Part shown: one piece after another, positions 24,310-33,615 of the stretch
How positions within the stretch are numbered: the first letter of the stretch is position 1
How the letters are laid out: the number at the start of each line of letters is the position of its first letter
Source: Microbispora hainanensis
Lineage (GTDB): Bacteria > Actinomycetota > Actinomycetes > Streptosporangiales > Streptosporangiaceae
Reading direction: 5' to 3'
Assembly: GCF_036186745.1 (NCBI RefSeq)
Contig: NZ_CP108086.1
Span: 2,046,001-2,110,000, forward strand
Length of the DNA: 64,000 bases
Position numbers and translations under genes: made by a program
The notes under the pieces: generated by a model
Told to the model about the DNA's origin: nothing
Seen by the model: only the letters and a program-made list of their open reading frames with translations
The model's database searches: none

Positions 24310-27300
24310 ATGCCTGATCACGCCGCCGTGGACGGCCTGCGCTTCGCCGTGCTGGGACCCGTCCTTGCCTGGCGCGACGGCGTGGAGCTCGACCTTGGCA
24401 CGCCATTGCAACGCTCCATTCTCGCGATGCTCCTGCTGAGGGAGGGGCACGCGGTCACGCCGGACGAGATGATCGACGGCGTGTGGGGCGAGGACGCGCC
24501 CCCGCGCGCGCTCGGCGCGCTGCGCACCTACGTTTCCCGCCTGCGCACCGTCCTGGAGCCGGACCGGTCCCCCCGGACCCCGCCGCGGCTGCTGACCTCC
24601 GTGGGCCGGGGATACGCGCTGCGGCTCGACTCCGGCCCCGCCCGCTTCGACCTCGCCGTCTTCGAACGCGAATGCGCCGCCGCCGAGTCCGACCGCCGCA
24701 CGGGCCGGGCCGGGGAGGCCGCCCGGCGGCTGCGCGGGGCCCTGCGCCTGTGGTCGGGCGAGCCGCTGGCCGGCGCGGTCGGCCCGTACGCCGAGCACCA
24801 GCGCGACCGGCTCGCCGAGCGCCGGATGAGCGCGGTCGAGACGCTCATGGAGCTCGACCTCGAGCTGGGCCGGCACGCGGAGATCGTCTCCGAGCTGGTC
24901 GCGCTCACCGCGGAACATCCGCTGCGCGAGCGGCTGCGCGCCCAGCTCATGCTGGCCTATTACCGGTGTGGCAGGCAGGCCGAGGCGCTGTCGGTCTTCA
25001 CCGGCACCCGGCGGGCGCTGGTCGAGGAGCTCGGCATCGAGCCCGGGGCCGAGCTGTCCCGCCTCCACCGGCGGATCCTCGCCGCCGACCCCTCCCTCAC
25101 CCCCACGCCCCCTCCCGTACGGCTCTCGCAGCAGGATGTCCACGATGACGCCGCGGCGGCCGAGACGGGCCCGGTCATCGAGATGCCGAGACCGGCCCAG
25201 CTCCCGGCGGCGGTGCCCGACTTCACCGGACGCACCGGCCTGGTGCGCAGGCTGCTCGCGCTGCTGCGTGGCGAAGGGGCGCGCGAGGGCGTGCCGATCG
25301 CGGCGATGTCGGGCATCGGCGGCGTGGGCAAGACGACCCTGGCCGTCCACGTGGCCCACCTCGCCGACGACCTGTTCCCCGACGGCCAGCTCTACGCCGA
25401 CCTGCGGGGATACAGCGCCGAGCCGACCGCGCCCGAGACCGCGCTGGTGGCGTTCCTGCGGGCCCTCGGCATCCCGATGGACGTCATCCCCGACGGCCTG
25501 GCCGAGCGCTCCGCGCTGTTCCGGTCGCTGCTCGCCGACCGCAGGATGCTGGTGCTGCTCGACAACGCCCGCGACGCCGAGCAGGTCGAGCACCTGCTGC
25601 CCGGCTCACCCGGCTGCGCCGCGATCATCACGAGCCGGGGCAAGCTGGCCGACCTGCCCGCGGCCCGGCTCATCGACCTCGACGTGATGGAGCCCGAGGA
25701 GGCGTTGTCGCTGCTCGCCGCGGTCGCGGGGCCTGAGAGGGTGGCGGCGGAACGTGCCGCCGCCATGGATGTGGTCGCCGCCTGCGGTTTCCTGCCGCTG
25801 GCCGTGCGGATCGTCGCGGCCCGGCTGGCCTCCCGCCCGTCGTGGACGGTCGCCTCGCTCGTCCCCCGGCTGGCCGACGAGCGCCGCCGCCTCGACGAGA
25901 TGAAGATCGGCAACCTGGCGGTCTCGGCCACGTTCGCCCTCGGGTACGGCCAGCTCGACGCCCGGCAGGCGCGGGCGTTCCGACTGCTGTCGCTGCCGGC
26001 GGGCTCGGGCATCTCGGTATTCGCGGCGGCGGCCGTGCTCGACCTCACCCCGTCCGAGGCCGAGGACGTGATCGAGTCGCTGGTCGACGCCAGCCTGCTG
26101 GAGGCGCCCGCGCCGGGCCGCTACCGCTTCCACGACCTGCTCAAGCTGTTCGCCCGGCGGCAGGCGGAGGCCGCCGAGGAGCCCGCGGCCCGCACGCTCG
26201 CCCTGCGGCGGCTGCTGGGCTTCTATCTTGCGTCGGCGGGCGCGGCCCACCGGCTGGCGTACGAGGGCAGCCGGATCGCCGACGTCCTCACCGATCTGGG
26301 CATGCTCGGCCACTCCTTCTCCTCCGCCGACGAGGCAGTTGCCTGGCTGTCGGCGGAGGCCGAGGACATGTTCGGAGCGGTGGCCCAAACGGCAGGGGCA
26401 CAGGACGAATCGGGCGACGACCTGCTCGCGGCGGCCGACCTGCTGCTGGCGATGGAGCCGCTGCTGGAGTCGGGCACCAACCAGCGGGACTTCGAACAGC
26501 GCACGTCGGCCCTGCTGGCGGCGACGCGCCAGGCCGGTGCGCGGCGCGCCGAGCTGCGCTGCCGCTACGTGCTGGGCCGGGTGCTGTTCGGCGCGAACCG
26601 GCTGGCCGAGGCCGAGAGCCATTTTCTCGCCGCGCGGACGCTGGGCGAGGAGACCGGCGACCACATCGTTCTCGGCGAGACGTGCAACGCGCTCGCGGTC
26701 GTCGCCGGGCGGCGGCGCCGCCACACCGAGGCGCTCGAATGGTTCGACCGGGCGACGACGGTCCACCGGCAGACGGGCAATCCCGCGGGCGAGGCGCTCG
26801 CGTCGTGCTACTCCGCCCGCGACCACCTGGGCCTCGGACGGCCGGACAACGCCATCGCGGCGGCCGAGCGGGGGCTGGCGGTCTTCACCGAGATCGGCAG
26901 CGGCGCGGGGGTGGCGCGGGCCCGCTATCACCTCGGCAACGTGCTGTCCTTTGTCGGGCGGCTCAACGAGGCGGTCGTCCACCACGCCGAGTGCCTGGCC
27001 TTCTTCCGCGCGAGCAACCAGCGAGTCTGGGAGCAGCGGGTCTGCTACCGGCTCGCCGCCACCTTCATCGCCGCCGGACGGTTCGCCGAGGCCGCCCGGC
27101 ACGCCGAGCAGGCGCTGACCGTGAGCCGCGAGATCACCCACCCGTACGGCGAGGCGCAGTCACTGGCCGCGCTCGGCAAGGCCCTCGCGGGGCTCGGGGA
27201 GACCGGCCGGGGCAGGCAGGCCCTGGTCAAGGCCCTCGACATCTTCACCCGGCTCGGGTCGCCCGAGGCCGACGACATCCGTGCCCTCCTGCGCGAACAG

Positions 27301-27312
27301 GTCGAGACGTAG
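24310..27312 (+). CDS. AfsR/SARP-family regulator with NB-ARC and TPR domains
   Basis: A 1000-residue regulator. An OmpR-like winged helix (about 10-100: LRFAVLGPVLAWRDG, LLREGHAVTPDEMIDGVWG) binds DNA, and a bacterial activation domain follows (about 105-250). A STAND-type NB-ARC ATPase begins at about 330 with P-loop GIGGVGKTT, and the C-terminal third (about 700-1000) contains TPR-like helices. AfsR-type proteins integrate signals, often phosphorylation, and activate secondary-metabolite or secreted-protein genes. No biosynthetic cluster lies nearby; the visible candidate target is the divergent secreted-protein gene, whose promoter has SARP-like boxes. Confidence 0.93.
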   Translation: MPDHAAVDGLRFAVLGPVLAWRDGVELDLGTPLQRSILAMLLLREGHAVTPDEMIDGVWGEDAPPRALGALRTYVSRLRTVLEPDRSPRTPPRLLTSVGRGYALRLDSGPARFDLAVFERECAAAESDRRTGRAGEAARRLRGALRLWSGEPLAGAVGPYAEHQRDRLAERRMSAVETLMELDLELGRHAEIVSELVALTAEHPLRERLRAQLMLAYYRCGRQAEALSVFTGTRRALVEELGIEPGAELSRLHRRILAADPSLTPTPPPVRLSQQDVHDDAAAAETGPVIEMPRPAQLPAAVPDFTGRTGLVRRLLALLRGEGAREGVPIAAMSGIGGVGKTTLAVHVAHLADDLFPDGQLYADLRGYSAEPTAPETALVAFLRALGIPMDVIPDGLAERSALFRSLLADRRMLVLLDNARDAEQVEHLLPGSPGCAAIITSRGKLADLPAARLIDLDVMEPEEALSLLAAVAGPERVAAERAAAMDVVAACGFLPLAVRIVAARLASRPSWTVASLVPRLADERRRLDEMKIGNLAVSATFALGYGQLDARQARAFRLLSLPAGSGISVFAAAAVLDLTPSEAEDVIESLVDASLLEAPAPGRYRFHDLLKLFARRQAEAAEEPAARTLALRRLLGFYLASAGAAHRLAYEGSRIADVLTDLGMLGHSFSSADEAVAWLSAEAEDMFGAVAQTAGAQDESGDDLLAAADLLLAMEPLLESGTNQRDFEQRTSALLAATRQAGARRAELRCRYVLGRVLFGANRLAEAESHFLAARTLGEETGDHIVLGETCNALAVVAGRRRRHTEALEWFDRATTVHRQTGNPAGEALASCYSARDHLGLGRPDNAIAAAERGLAVFTEIGSGAGVARARYHLGNVLSFVGRLNEAVVHHAECLAFFRASNQRVWEQRVCYRLAATFIAAGRFAEAARHAEQALTVSREITHPYGEAQSLAALGKALAGLGETGRGRQALVKALDIFTRLGSPEADDIRALLREQVET

Positions 27313-27565
27313 GTCATCGTCGAGCCGGCTCATCCGGACGTGGTTGATCACACCGAACACCCATCTTCGCGTGCGGGAGGCTGGACGCCCGGCCGGCCGC
27401 CCGTCGTCACACTGGGACGCGCAGGGGGCCCGGATCCTACCGGTGCGCCCCGTGACGACTCGCCGCCTCACGTCGACGACCGGCCGGGCTTGGTGCGCGG
27501 GCTCCGAAACCCCCCCGAAGCCCGCTCACGACCACTGTCCGCCCGGCCGTTCAAACTCCGATCAA

Positions 27566-27601
27566 CGTGGGCTTGCAACGTCAGCGTGGGCTTGCAACGT
27601 C
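27566..27601. repeat. 19-base-period duplication spanning a stop codon
   Basis: A 17-base word starting CGTGGGCTTGC occurs at 27566-27582 and 27585-27601. The methyltransferase stop codon (27581-27583) sits in the join. The same residues (DVASP) are encoded before the stop and echoed after it in another frame, so the duplication may have fixed the present C-terminus. Confidence 0.8.
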
Positions 27602-29050
27602 GAGAAAGCCCTCGGCGATCAGGGACCGCAGCGCGGCGGGCGCCCGCCCGAGCACCTCACCGGGATCCTCACCGGTCAGCTCGGCGATGGCGGCGAGCAG
27701 CGGGCGCGTGGGCAGTTCGCCGTCGCACACGCCCGCCAGGGCCGCCTCCACCGTCCCCACGGCGGCCGTACGGCGTGCGCCCCGGGTCTGCCGCAGGACG
27801 ATGCGGGAGGGGTCGTCGGCGCCGGGCGGGCCGACGCGCTCCTCCACGACTCCCTCGGCCGGCTTCAGCCGCGCGTCGAGCAGGTCGTCGTCGGACAGCT
27901 CGTGGGCGGTGCGCGCCGCGCGCAGCACCTCCTCGACCAGCGCGCCGGACGGCGGCTCGACCGGCTGGGTCATCTCCTCCACCCGCACGAGCGGGCTCAG
28001 CGAGCCGGAGTCGTGCAGGGCGATCCAGCCGAAGCCGACGCCGGTCACGTCCATCGACTCGAACCAGCCGAGCCACTCGTCATATCGCTCCCGGTAGGCC
28101 GAGGTGCCGTGTTCTGCGGAGTCCCGCAGCCACAGCTCGACATATTCGGCCGGGTCCTGCACGTCGCGCTGCACGGCCCAGCCGTCGCAGCCGGTCTCGG
28201 TGAGCCAGCCGCCCACCCTGTCCTGCCAGTCCTCGCCCTTGACGTGCAGCCAGTTGGCGAGGAAGCGCGCCTGACCACCCTGGGCGAGGTGCCGGGGCGT
28301 GCGCCGTACGAGGTCGCGGCAGAACTCGTCGCCGCGCCGCCCGGCCTCCCGGTAGGTGTATCTGGCCTCGGGCGCGATGACGAAAGGCGGGTTGGACACC
28401 ACGAGGTCGAAGCGCTCGTCGTCCACGGGGTCGTACATCGAGCCCTCGCGCGCCTCGACGCCGGTCACGCCGGACAGGCCCCAGCTCAGGCGGGCCAGCC
28501 GCAGCGCCCTGCGGTTCACGTCGGTCGCGACGATGTGCTCGGCCCTGGGGGCCAGGTGCAGCACCTGCACACCGCAGCCGGTGCCGAGGTCGAGCGCCCG
28601 CTCGACCGGCGCGGCCCAGCCGAGCTGCGCGAGGTTGGCCGAGGCGCCGCCCGCGCCCACGACGTGGTCGGGCCGCAGCGAGGGATCGCCGGGCCGCACC
28701 TTGCGGTCGGAGACGACGTACGCCGGGTCGCCCGTGCCGGTGTCCCACGGCTGGAGGTGCACGGTGGCCTGCAGGGAGTCGCCCAGGCGCACCAGCAGCC
28801 CGGCCTCGATGAGGCCCTGCACGGGGAGGTCGGCGGCGGCCATGCTGACCGGGGTGCCCAGCCACCACAGCCGGATCAGCGTGGCGAGGGGATCGGCGTC
28901 CCTGGTGGCGCGCAGCGCGGGCACGATCTCCTCGCGAGCCAGCGCGGCGGCGGCCATGTCGCCCAGCCGCTCACGCACGCCGTCGATCGTGTATCCGGTC
29001 TCCACGAATCTGTCGCGAAGCCGCCGGACCAGGTCAGAAGGGGCGTCCAC
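27581..29050 (-). CDS. Class I SAM-dependent methyltransferase (HemK/PrmC-like, two-domain)
   Basis: A 489-residue protein. The N-terminal 130 residues resemble the winged-helix-like DUF7059 region of actinobacterial methyltransferases. The SAM site ALDLGTGCGVQVLHLA is at about 150-165 and the catalytic NPPF (about 219) is the tetrapeptide used by N-methylating enzymes of the PrmC/RsmC type acting on glutamine or nucleobases. A C-terminal domain of about 130 residues is of unknown role. Substrate is unassigned: rRNA or a release-factor-like protein are both possible. The stop lies in a short duplication. Confidence 0.85.
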   Translation of the reverse strand: MDAPSDLVRRLRDRFVETGYTIDGVRERLGDMAAAALAREEIVPALRATRDADPLATLIRLWWLGTPVSMAAADLPVQGLIEAGLLVRLGDSLQATVHLQPWDTGTGDPAYVVSDRKVRPGDPSLRPDHVVGAGGASANLAQLGWAAPVERALDLGTGCGVQVLHLAPRAEHIVATDVNRRALRLARLSWGLSGVTGVEAREGSMYDPVDDERFDLVVSNPPFVIAPEARYTYREAGRRGDEFCRDLVRRTPRHLAQGGQARFLANWLHVKGEDWQDRVGGWLTETGCDGWAVQRDVQDPAEYVELWLRDSAEHGTSAYRERYDEWLGWFESMDVTGVGFGWIALHDSGSLSPLVRVEEMTQPVEPPSGALVEEVLRAARTAHELSDDDLLDARLKPAEGVVEERVGPPGADDPSRIVLRQTRGARRTAAVGTVEAALAGVCDGELPTRPLLAAIAELTGEDPGEVLGRAPAALRSLIAEGFLDVASPR

Positions 29051-29070
29051 GCATCGAATCTATCGCGGGG

Positions 29071-29661
29071 TCAGGGCATCTTGAGGCTGTTCCAGGCGGC
29101 CTCGCCCAGCTCGCGGATCTCCTCCTCGGTGGGCTGGTGGGCGCCGCTGAACCACAGGCGGCACATCTCCTGCGCCGGGCCGAGCCACAGCACATAGCAC
29201 ATGGTGGCGGGGACGGGGCGGAGCACACCGTTCTTCATGTGCGGCCGCCACCAGTCGGCGACCTGGCGGAAGAACTCGCGCCGCGACTCGGCGACCTCCG
29301 GCCCGCCGGGCTCGTTGCGCCGGGGCGGGCGCTCGCTGATCAGCAGGCGGGCGCGCTCGGGGTGCTCGCCGCACCAGGCCATGTGCATCGCGACGATGGC
29401 CTCGATGCCGGAGCGGGCGTCCTCGTGGCGGACGAGCTCGCCGATGAAGGCGGCCTGGTACATCTCCTGGATCTCGGCGTAGAGCACGCCGAAGACGTGT
29501 TCCTTGCTCGTGAAGTGGTGATAGAAGCTGCCGACGCTGACGCCGCTCTCCTGCCGGAGGCTGGCCAGGGTCGTGGCCGACACCCCGCTCTGGCTGAACC
29601 TGCGCAGGGCGCCCTCGATGATCCTGGCCCTGCCGTCTCGTCCGCTCTTCGCGCTCTTCAC
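29071..29661 (-). CDS. TetR-family regulator, translationally coupled to a GNAT gene
   Basis: A 196-residue TetR protein with helix-turn-helix at about 25-50 (VSATTLASLRQESGVSVGSFYHHF). The GTG at 29661 was chosen because it overlaps the stop of the upstream GNAT gene as GTGA and the family start lies just after; the open frame runs further but only through the GNAT gene's shadow. No ribosome site is visible, which fits coupling. A perfect CAGAAC/GTTCTG inverted repeat (29681-29695) lies 20 bases before the start, within the GNAT coding end, and might be an operator. Confidence 0.85.
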   Translation of the reverse strand: MKSAKSGRDGRARIIEGALRRFSQSGVSATTLASLRQESGVSVGSFYHHFTSKEHVFGVLYAEIQEMYQAAFIGELVRHEDARSGIEAIVAMHMAWCGEHPERARLLISERPPRRNEPGGPEVAESRREFFRQVADWWRPHMKNGVLRPVPATMCYVLWLGPAQEMCRLWFSGAHQPTEEEIRELGEAAWNSLKMP

Positions 29662-30203
29662 ATAGTCAATGGTGAACCAACAGAACCTTGTTCTGCAAAC
29701 GCGAGGCAGGCTTTGATCTCGACGGATGTGCCCTCTGTACTGATTGTGGCAGAGGGCCAGGCCCGGCGCACCATGGACAGCACCCGCCGGTTCTCCGTCA
29801 TGACGTCCATGCCGACGGCGACCGCGCCGCGTACGGACGCCCGCCGCAGGAGGGTGCGCACGAGCCGCGACCCCACGCCGAGGCCCTGCCACCGGTCGTC
29901 CACCACGACCGCGATCTCCGCCTCGATCCCCAGGGAGCCGCCGGCCAGATGGCTCATGGCGTGCCCGATCACGGCGTCGCCGTGCAGCGCGAGCAGCGCG
30001 TCGCGCCTGTCGTCGCGCGCGACCATCGCGCGGATCAGGCTCGTGCTCGGCCGGCCCAGGCCGACGAAGAAGCGGTTCGTCAGCGTGTCCTGCGACAGAC
30101 CCTCCACGAAGAGCCGCACCCGCGCCTCGTCGTCGCCCGGACGCGCCGCACGCACCTCCACGACACGGACGTCCACGAGAGGCCTCACCTGAGTTCCGAA
30201 CAT
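29658..30203 (-). CDS. GNAT-family N-acetyltransferase
   Basis: A 181-residue acetyltransferase. The VRAARPGDDEARVRLFVEGLS start, the EIAVVVDDRWQGLGVGSRLV acetyl-CoA loop (V-x-x-x-QGLGVG) and the helix after it are diagnostic. The C-terminus is short for a catalytic GNAT, resembling the GNAT module found fused to acyl-CoA synthetases. ATG 30203 was chosen (AGGAGAG about 10 bases upstream); a TTG at 30239 would lie in the divergent promoter region. It shares a GTGA overlap with the TetR gene downstream. Confidence 0.85.
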   Translation of the reverse strand: MFGTQVRPLVDVRVVEVRAARPGDDEARVRLFVEGLSQDTLTNRFFVGLGRPSTSLIRAMVARDDRRDALLALHGDAVIGHAMSHLAGGSLGIEAEIAVVVDDRWQGLGVGSRLVRTLLRRASVRGAVAVGMDVMTENRRVLSMVRRAWPSATISTEGTSVEIKACLAFAEQGSVGSPLTM

Positions 30204-30265
30204 GGACTCAGGCTCTCCTGAACGCGCTGAGTCTGTCAAGTAGACTTAGATGGAAGGAGGAGGTT

Positions 30266-30751
30266 GTGGTTACGATGCGCGACATGCGGCGTTATCGGGT
30301 GGACAACTGCTCCATCGAGCGAACCCTCGCCGTGCTCGGCGAGAAGTGGACGTTCCTGGTCCTCCGCGAGGCGTTCAACGGCATCCGGCGTTTCGCCGAC
30401 CTTCAGACGCGCACCGGCGCGCCCCGGCAGGTGCTGAGCGCGCGGCTGTCCCGGCTCGTCGAGGAGGGCCTGCTGCGCAAGGTGCCCTACCAGGAGCCCG
30501 GCCAGCGCCAGCGCGACGAGTATCGGCTCACCCAGAAGGGCCTCGATCTCTACCCGATCATGATCGCCCTCATGCACTGGGGCGACCGCTATCTGGCCGA
30601 TCCCGAGGGACCACCGGTCGTGGTGACCCACCGCGACTGCGGCGCGCCCGTCACGCTGCACCTGGTGTGCGAGGAGGGCCACCGGGTCGACGGCCCGCGT
30701 GAGGTGACGCCCCGCCCCGGGCCCGGCGCACGACTGAGTACCCCAGCCTGA
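30266..30751 (+). CDS. HxlR-family transcriptional regulator
   Basis: A 161-residue winged-helix regulator. NCSIERTLAVLGEKWTFLVLRE with its early cysteine, FNGIRRFADLQ and LSARLSRLVEEGLL are standard HxlR features; the Cys near residue 14 (DNCSIERTL) is the redox/electrophile-reactive position in many members. A strong AAGGAGGA site precedes GTG 30266. Divergent from the GNAT-TetR pair; the gap contains AGTCT/AGACT arms (30230-30234, 30242-30246) that could be its site. No obvious electrophile-detoxifying target is adjacent. Confidence 0.9.
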   Translation: MVTMRDMRRYRVDNCSIERTLAVLGEKWTFLVLREAFNGIRRFADLQTRTGAPRQVLSARLSRLVEEGLLRKVPYQEPGQRQRDEYRLTQKGLDLYPIMIALMHWGDRYLADPEGPPVVVTHRDCGAPVTLHLVCEEGHRVDGPREVTPRPGPGARLSTPA

Positions 30752-30788
30752 GAGCGGGACCATCCGGGTCGCTGCCTAGGCTGGTGAC

Positions 30789-31574
30789 GTGTACCGTTTC
30801 CTCCTTTCGCGCCGGTGGGTCGGGCTGCACCTGCTCGTGCTCGTGCTGATCCCCGCCTTCTTCTTCCTGGGAAGGTGGCAGTGGGGGCGGTTCGAGGACC
30901 GGTCGGCCGAGAGCACGAGGATCACCGCCAACCTCGCCGCCGCGCCCGTGCCGCTCGACCGGCTCGACCAGATCGGCGCGTCCGTGGCGGAGCGGGACCG
31001 GTATCGCCTCGTCACCGCCACCGGGCGGTACGACCCCGCCCACGAGCTCGTGGTGCGCAGGCGGACCCAGAACAGCCGCGTCGGCTTCTACGTGATCACT
31101 CCGCTCGTCACGCCCCAGGGCGCCGTGCTGGTGAACCGAGGGTGGGTCCCGGCCGGGGCGACCGCCGACACCCCGCCGCAGGTGCCCGCCCCGCCCACGG
31201 GAGAGGTGACGGTCACCGGACGGCTCCGGCCGGCCGAGACGCAGGACAACACCGGCATCAGGAACCGATCGGGCCTGCCGTCCGGCCAGATCCTGCTGAT
31301 CGACACGCCCACGATCGCCAAGGGCCTGCCGTACAAGGTCTATGGCGGTTTCGTGGAGCTCACCGCGCAGCAGCCGCAGGGCGGCGAGGCCCCCGAGCTC
31401 CTGCCGCCGCCCGACGTCGGCGCCGGAGGCGGGCTCAACCTGGCGTACGCCGTGCAGTGGTGGCTGTTCATCGGGATCGCGGTGGGCGGCTGGGTGCTCC
31501 TGGTGCGCCGGGAGGCCCGCGACCTCCGTACGCAGGAGGCGTCACAGGCCGTGACGGTACGCACCGCAATGTGA
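30789..31574 (+). CDS. SURF1-family cytochrome oxidase assembly protein
   Basis: A 261-residue membrane protein with spans at about 11-30 (LHLLVLVLIPAFFFLGRWQ) and 221-241, and a large outer domain between. LGRWQWGR, YRLVTATGRYD and VLVNRGWVP are the recognised SURF1 motifs. The family helps insert heme a into aa3-type cytochrome c oxidase. It starts with GTG 37 bases after the HxlR gene and may share its transcript, although the two roles are not obviously linked. Confidence 0.92.
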   Translation: MYRFLLSRRWVGLHLLVLVLIPAFFFLGRWQWGRFEDRSAESTRITANLAAAPVPLDRLDQIGASVAERDRYRLVTATGRYDPAHELVVRRRTQNSRVGFYVITPLVTPQGAVLVNRGWVPAGATADTPPQVPAPPTGEVTVTGRLRPAETQDNTGIRNRSGLPSGQILLIDTPTIAKGLPYKVYGGFVELTAQQPQGGEAPELLPPPDVGAGGGLNLAYAVQWWLFIGIAVGGWVLLVRREARDLRTQEASQAVTVRTAM

Positions 31575-31605
31575 GCGAACGGATACCAACCGGAGACCTC
31601 GCAGC

Positions 31606-31635
31606 TTGTACCGTGTTATCCCTTGGCCCTACCGT
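31606..31635 (+). promoter_or_regulatory. Predicted promoter for a leaderless amidohydrolase message
   Basis: TTGTAC (31606-31611), 18 bases, then TACCGT (31630-31635), ending 8 bases before GTG 31644. This spacing would put the transcript start at or next to the start codon, which explains the missing ribosome site. Confidence 0.4.
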
Positions 31636-31643
31636 TTACTATC

Positions 31644-32840
31644 GTGAATACGCCGCTGCATCCCGACCCAGAGCCGAGGCGGCGGGACTACGTGATCATC
31701 TCAGTCGATGATCACCTGATCGAGCCGGCCGACCTCTTCGAGGATCGCCTCCCGGAGAAATACAAGGACCTCGCGCCCAAGGTCGTGGAGACCGACTCGG
31801 GCCACCAGGTCTGGCGGTACGGCGGCGCCACCTATCCCTGCGCGGGGCTCGACGTGGGCGCGGGCCTGCCCAAGGAGCAGTGGACGCTCGACCCCGTACG
31901 CTTCGAGGACATGCGGCCGGGCTGCTACGACATCGAGGCCCGGGTCGGCGACATGGACCGGGCCGGGATCTGGGCGGCGCTGTGCTTCCCCGGCATGCTG
32001 GCGAGCCAGGCGGGGGTGGCGTTCGGCCGCACCCGCGACCAGGACCTCGGGCTCGCGCTCGTCCGGGCCTGGAACGACTGGCACGTGGACGTGTGGGCCG
32101 GCACCTACCCCGAGCGGATGATCGCGCTCCAGCTTCCCTGGCTCCCCGACCCCGAGATCGCGGCGAAGGAGATCAGGGCCAACGCGTCACGCGGGTTCAA
32201 GGCCGTCGTGTTCCCCGAGTTCCCCACCCGGCTGCGGCTGCCGTCCATCCACAGCCGCCACTGGGACCCGTTCTTCGCCGCCTGCGAGGAGACCGGCACG
32301 GTCGTGTGCCTGCACACCGGCGCGTCCTCCTGGGCGCCGGTGCCCTCGCCGGACACCCCGGTCGAGGCGATCACCACGCTGATCCCGGCGAGCGCCATGT
32401 TCGCCTGCGCCGACTGGCTGTGGTCGGGAGTGGCGCTGCGCTTCCCCAAGCTGCGCATCCTCATCGTGGAGGGCGGCGTCGGGTGGCTGCCGATGCTGGC
32501 CGAGCGGGCCGACTACGCGCTCGATCACCCCGTGGCGGGCGAGCCGAGCTGGGAGGGCGGCCTCAAGCCCAGCGAGGTGCTGCGGCGCAACTTCTACTTC
32601 GGCACGCTCGACGACAGCGCGCTGAGCTCGGTGCGGCTCGCCGTGGGCATGGAGCGCGTGCTGCTGGAGTCCGGCTATCCGCGCGCGGAGTCCACCTGGC
32701 CCGACACCCAGCGCGCCGTGGCCCGCAACCTCGGCAGCCTGCCGCCCGCCGACATCGCCAGGGTCTCGTACGGCAACGCCGCCCGCCTGTTCGGCCACCC
32801 CCTGCCCTCGCGGGCCTGGCTGCGGCAGGAGCAGCTCTAG
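31644..32840 (+). CDS. Amidohydrolase-family protein (amidohydrolase 2 type)
   Basis: A 398-residue metal-dependent hydrolase of the TIM-barrel amidohydrolase 2 group. [10 protein letters not shown] supplies the first metal ligands (usually D/E-x-H), [11 protein letters not shown] and the His in CLHTGASSW are the middle elements, and [14 protein letters not shown] replaces the usual DYPH motif, so the last ligand pattern is unusual. Related enzymes decarboxylate or hydrolyse aromatic acids. GTG 31644 is preferred since a promoter is well placed for a leaderless message; TTG 31623 is the alternative. The stop is one base from the stop of the convergent dppF-like gene. Confidence 0.85.
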   Translation: MNTPLHPDPEPRRRDYVIISVDDHLIEPADLFEDRLPEKYKDLAPKVVETDSGHQVWRYGGATYPCAGLDVGAGLPKEQWTLDPVRFEDMRPGCYDIEARVGDMDRAGIWAALCFPGMLASQAGVAFGRTRDQDLGLALVRAWNDWHVDVWAGTYPERMIALQLPWLPDPEIAAKEIRANASRGFKAVVFPEFPTRLRLPSIHSRHWDPFFAACEETGTVVCLHTGASSWAPVPSPDTPVEAITTLIPASAMFACADWLWSGVALRFPKLRILIVEGGVGWLPMLAERADYALDHPVAGEPSWEGGLKPSEVLRRNFYFGTLDDSALSSVRLAVGMERVLLESGYPRAESTWPDTQRAVARNLGSLPPADIARVSYGNAARLFGHPLPSRAWLRQEQL

Positions 32841-32841
32841 C

Positions 32842-33615
32842 TCAAACCGAGGGCAGCCGGGGGACGCTGTCGATGAGCCGTCGCGTGTAGGGGTGGCGGG
32901 GAGCGCCGAGCACCTGTGCGGTGTCTCCCTGCTCGACGATGCGCCCCCGCTCCAGCACGGCCACCTCCTGGCAGAGGGCGGCCACCACGGCCAGGTCGTG
33001 CGACACCATCACGACCGTCAGCGCGCGGGTCTCCCGGAGCTCCTGCAGCAGGTCGACGACGCGCACCCGGGTGGAGACGTCGAGCGCGCTGACCGGCTCG
33101 TCCGCGAGCAGCACGCGGGGCTCGCACACGATCGCCCGCGCGATGGCGATGCGCTGCCGCTGCCCGCCGGAGAACTCCTGCGGATAGCGGCTCGCGGCGT
33201 CCTCGGGCAGGCCGACGGAGCGCAGGGCCTCGGCGACCCGGGCGGCCATGTCCTGCTTGAGGCCCAGGGACCGCAGGGGTTCCGAGACGATCCGGCCCAC
33301 CCGCTGCCGGGGGTCGAGCGAGGAGTACGGGTCCTGGAACACCGTCTGCACGCCGCGCCGGAACTCCCGCATCTGAGCCCGGTCGCGCGGCGCGAGCTCC
33401 CTGCCCTCGTAGAGGACCTGGCCTCTCGTCGGCCTGGCCAGCCCGAGCAGCAGGCGCAGCAGCGTGGTCTTGCCCGCGCCCGACTCCCCCACCAGCGCGA
33501 GGCTGCGTCCGGGCGTGACGGCGACCGAGACGTCCGTGAGCACGGGGGCCGAGCGGCCGTAGGCGAAGTGCGCGCCCCGCACCTCCAGAATGGGCCGAGT
33601 CATGGGCCGGGTCAT
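32842..33615 (-). CDS. Peptide ABC transporter ATP-binding protein, DppF/OppF type
   Basis: A 257-residue ATPase, last gene of a complete five-gene peptide importer. Walker [10 protein letters not shown] (about 40-48), signature [15 protein letters not shown], Walker [13 protein letters not shown] and switch [11 protein letters not shown] are all intact. The C-terminal ending [13 protein letters not shown] is typical for the Opp/Dpp group, though the Cys-rich Fe-S-like tail of longer members is absent. The ATG overlaps the upstream ATPase stop (ATGA). Confidence 0.93.
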   Translation of the reverse strand: MTRPMTRPILEVRGAHFAYGRSAPVLTDVSVAVTPGRSLALVGESGAGKTTLLRLLLGLARPTRGQVLYEGRELAPRDRAQMREFRRGVQTVFQDPYSSLDPRQRVGRIVSEPLRSLGLKQDMAARVAEALRSVGLPEDAASRYPQEFSGGQRQRIAIARAIVCEPRVLLADEPVSALDVSTRVRVVDLLQELRETRALTVVMVSHDLAVVAALCQEVAVLERGRIVEQGDTAQVLGAPRHPYTRRLIDSVPRLPSV

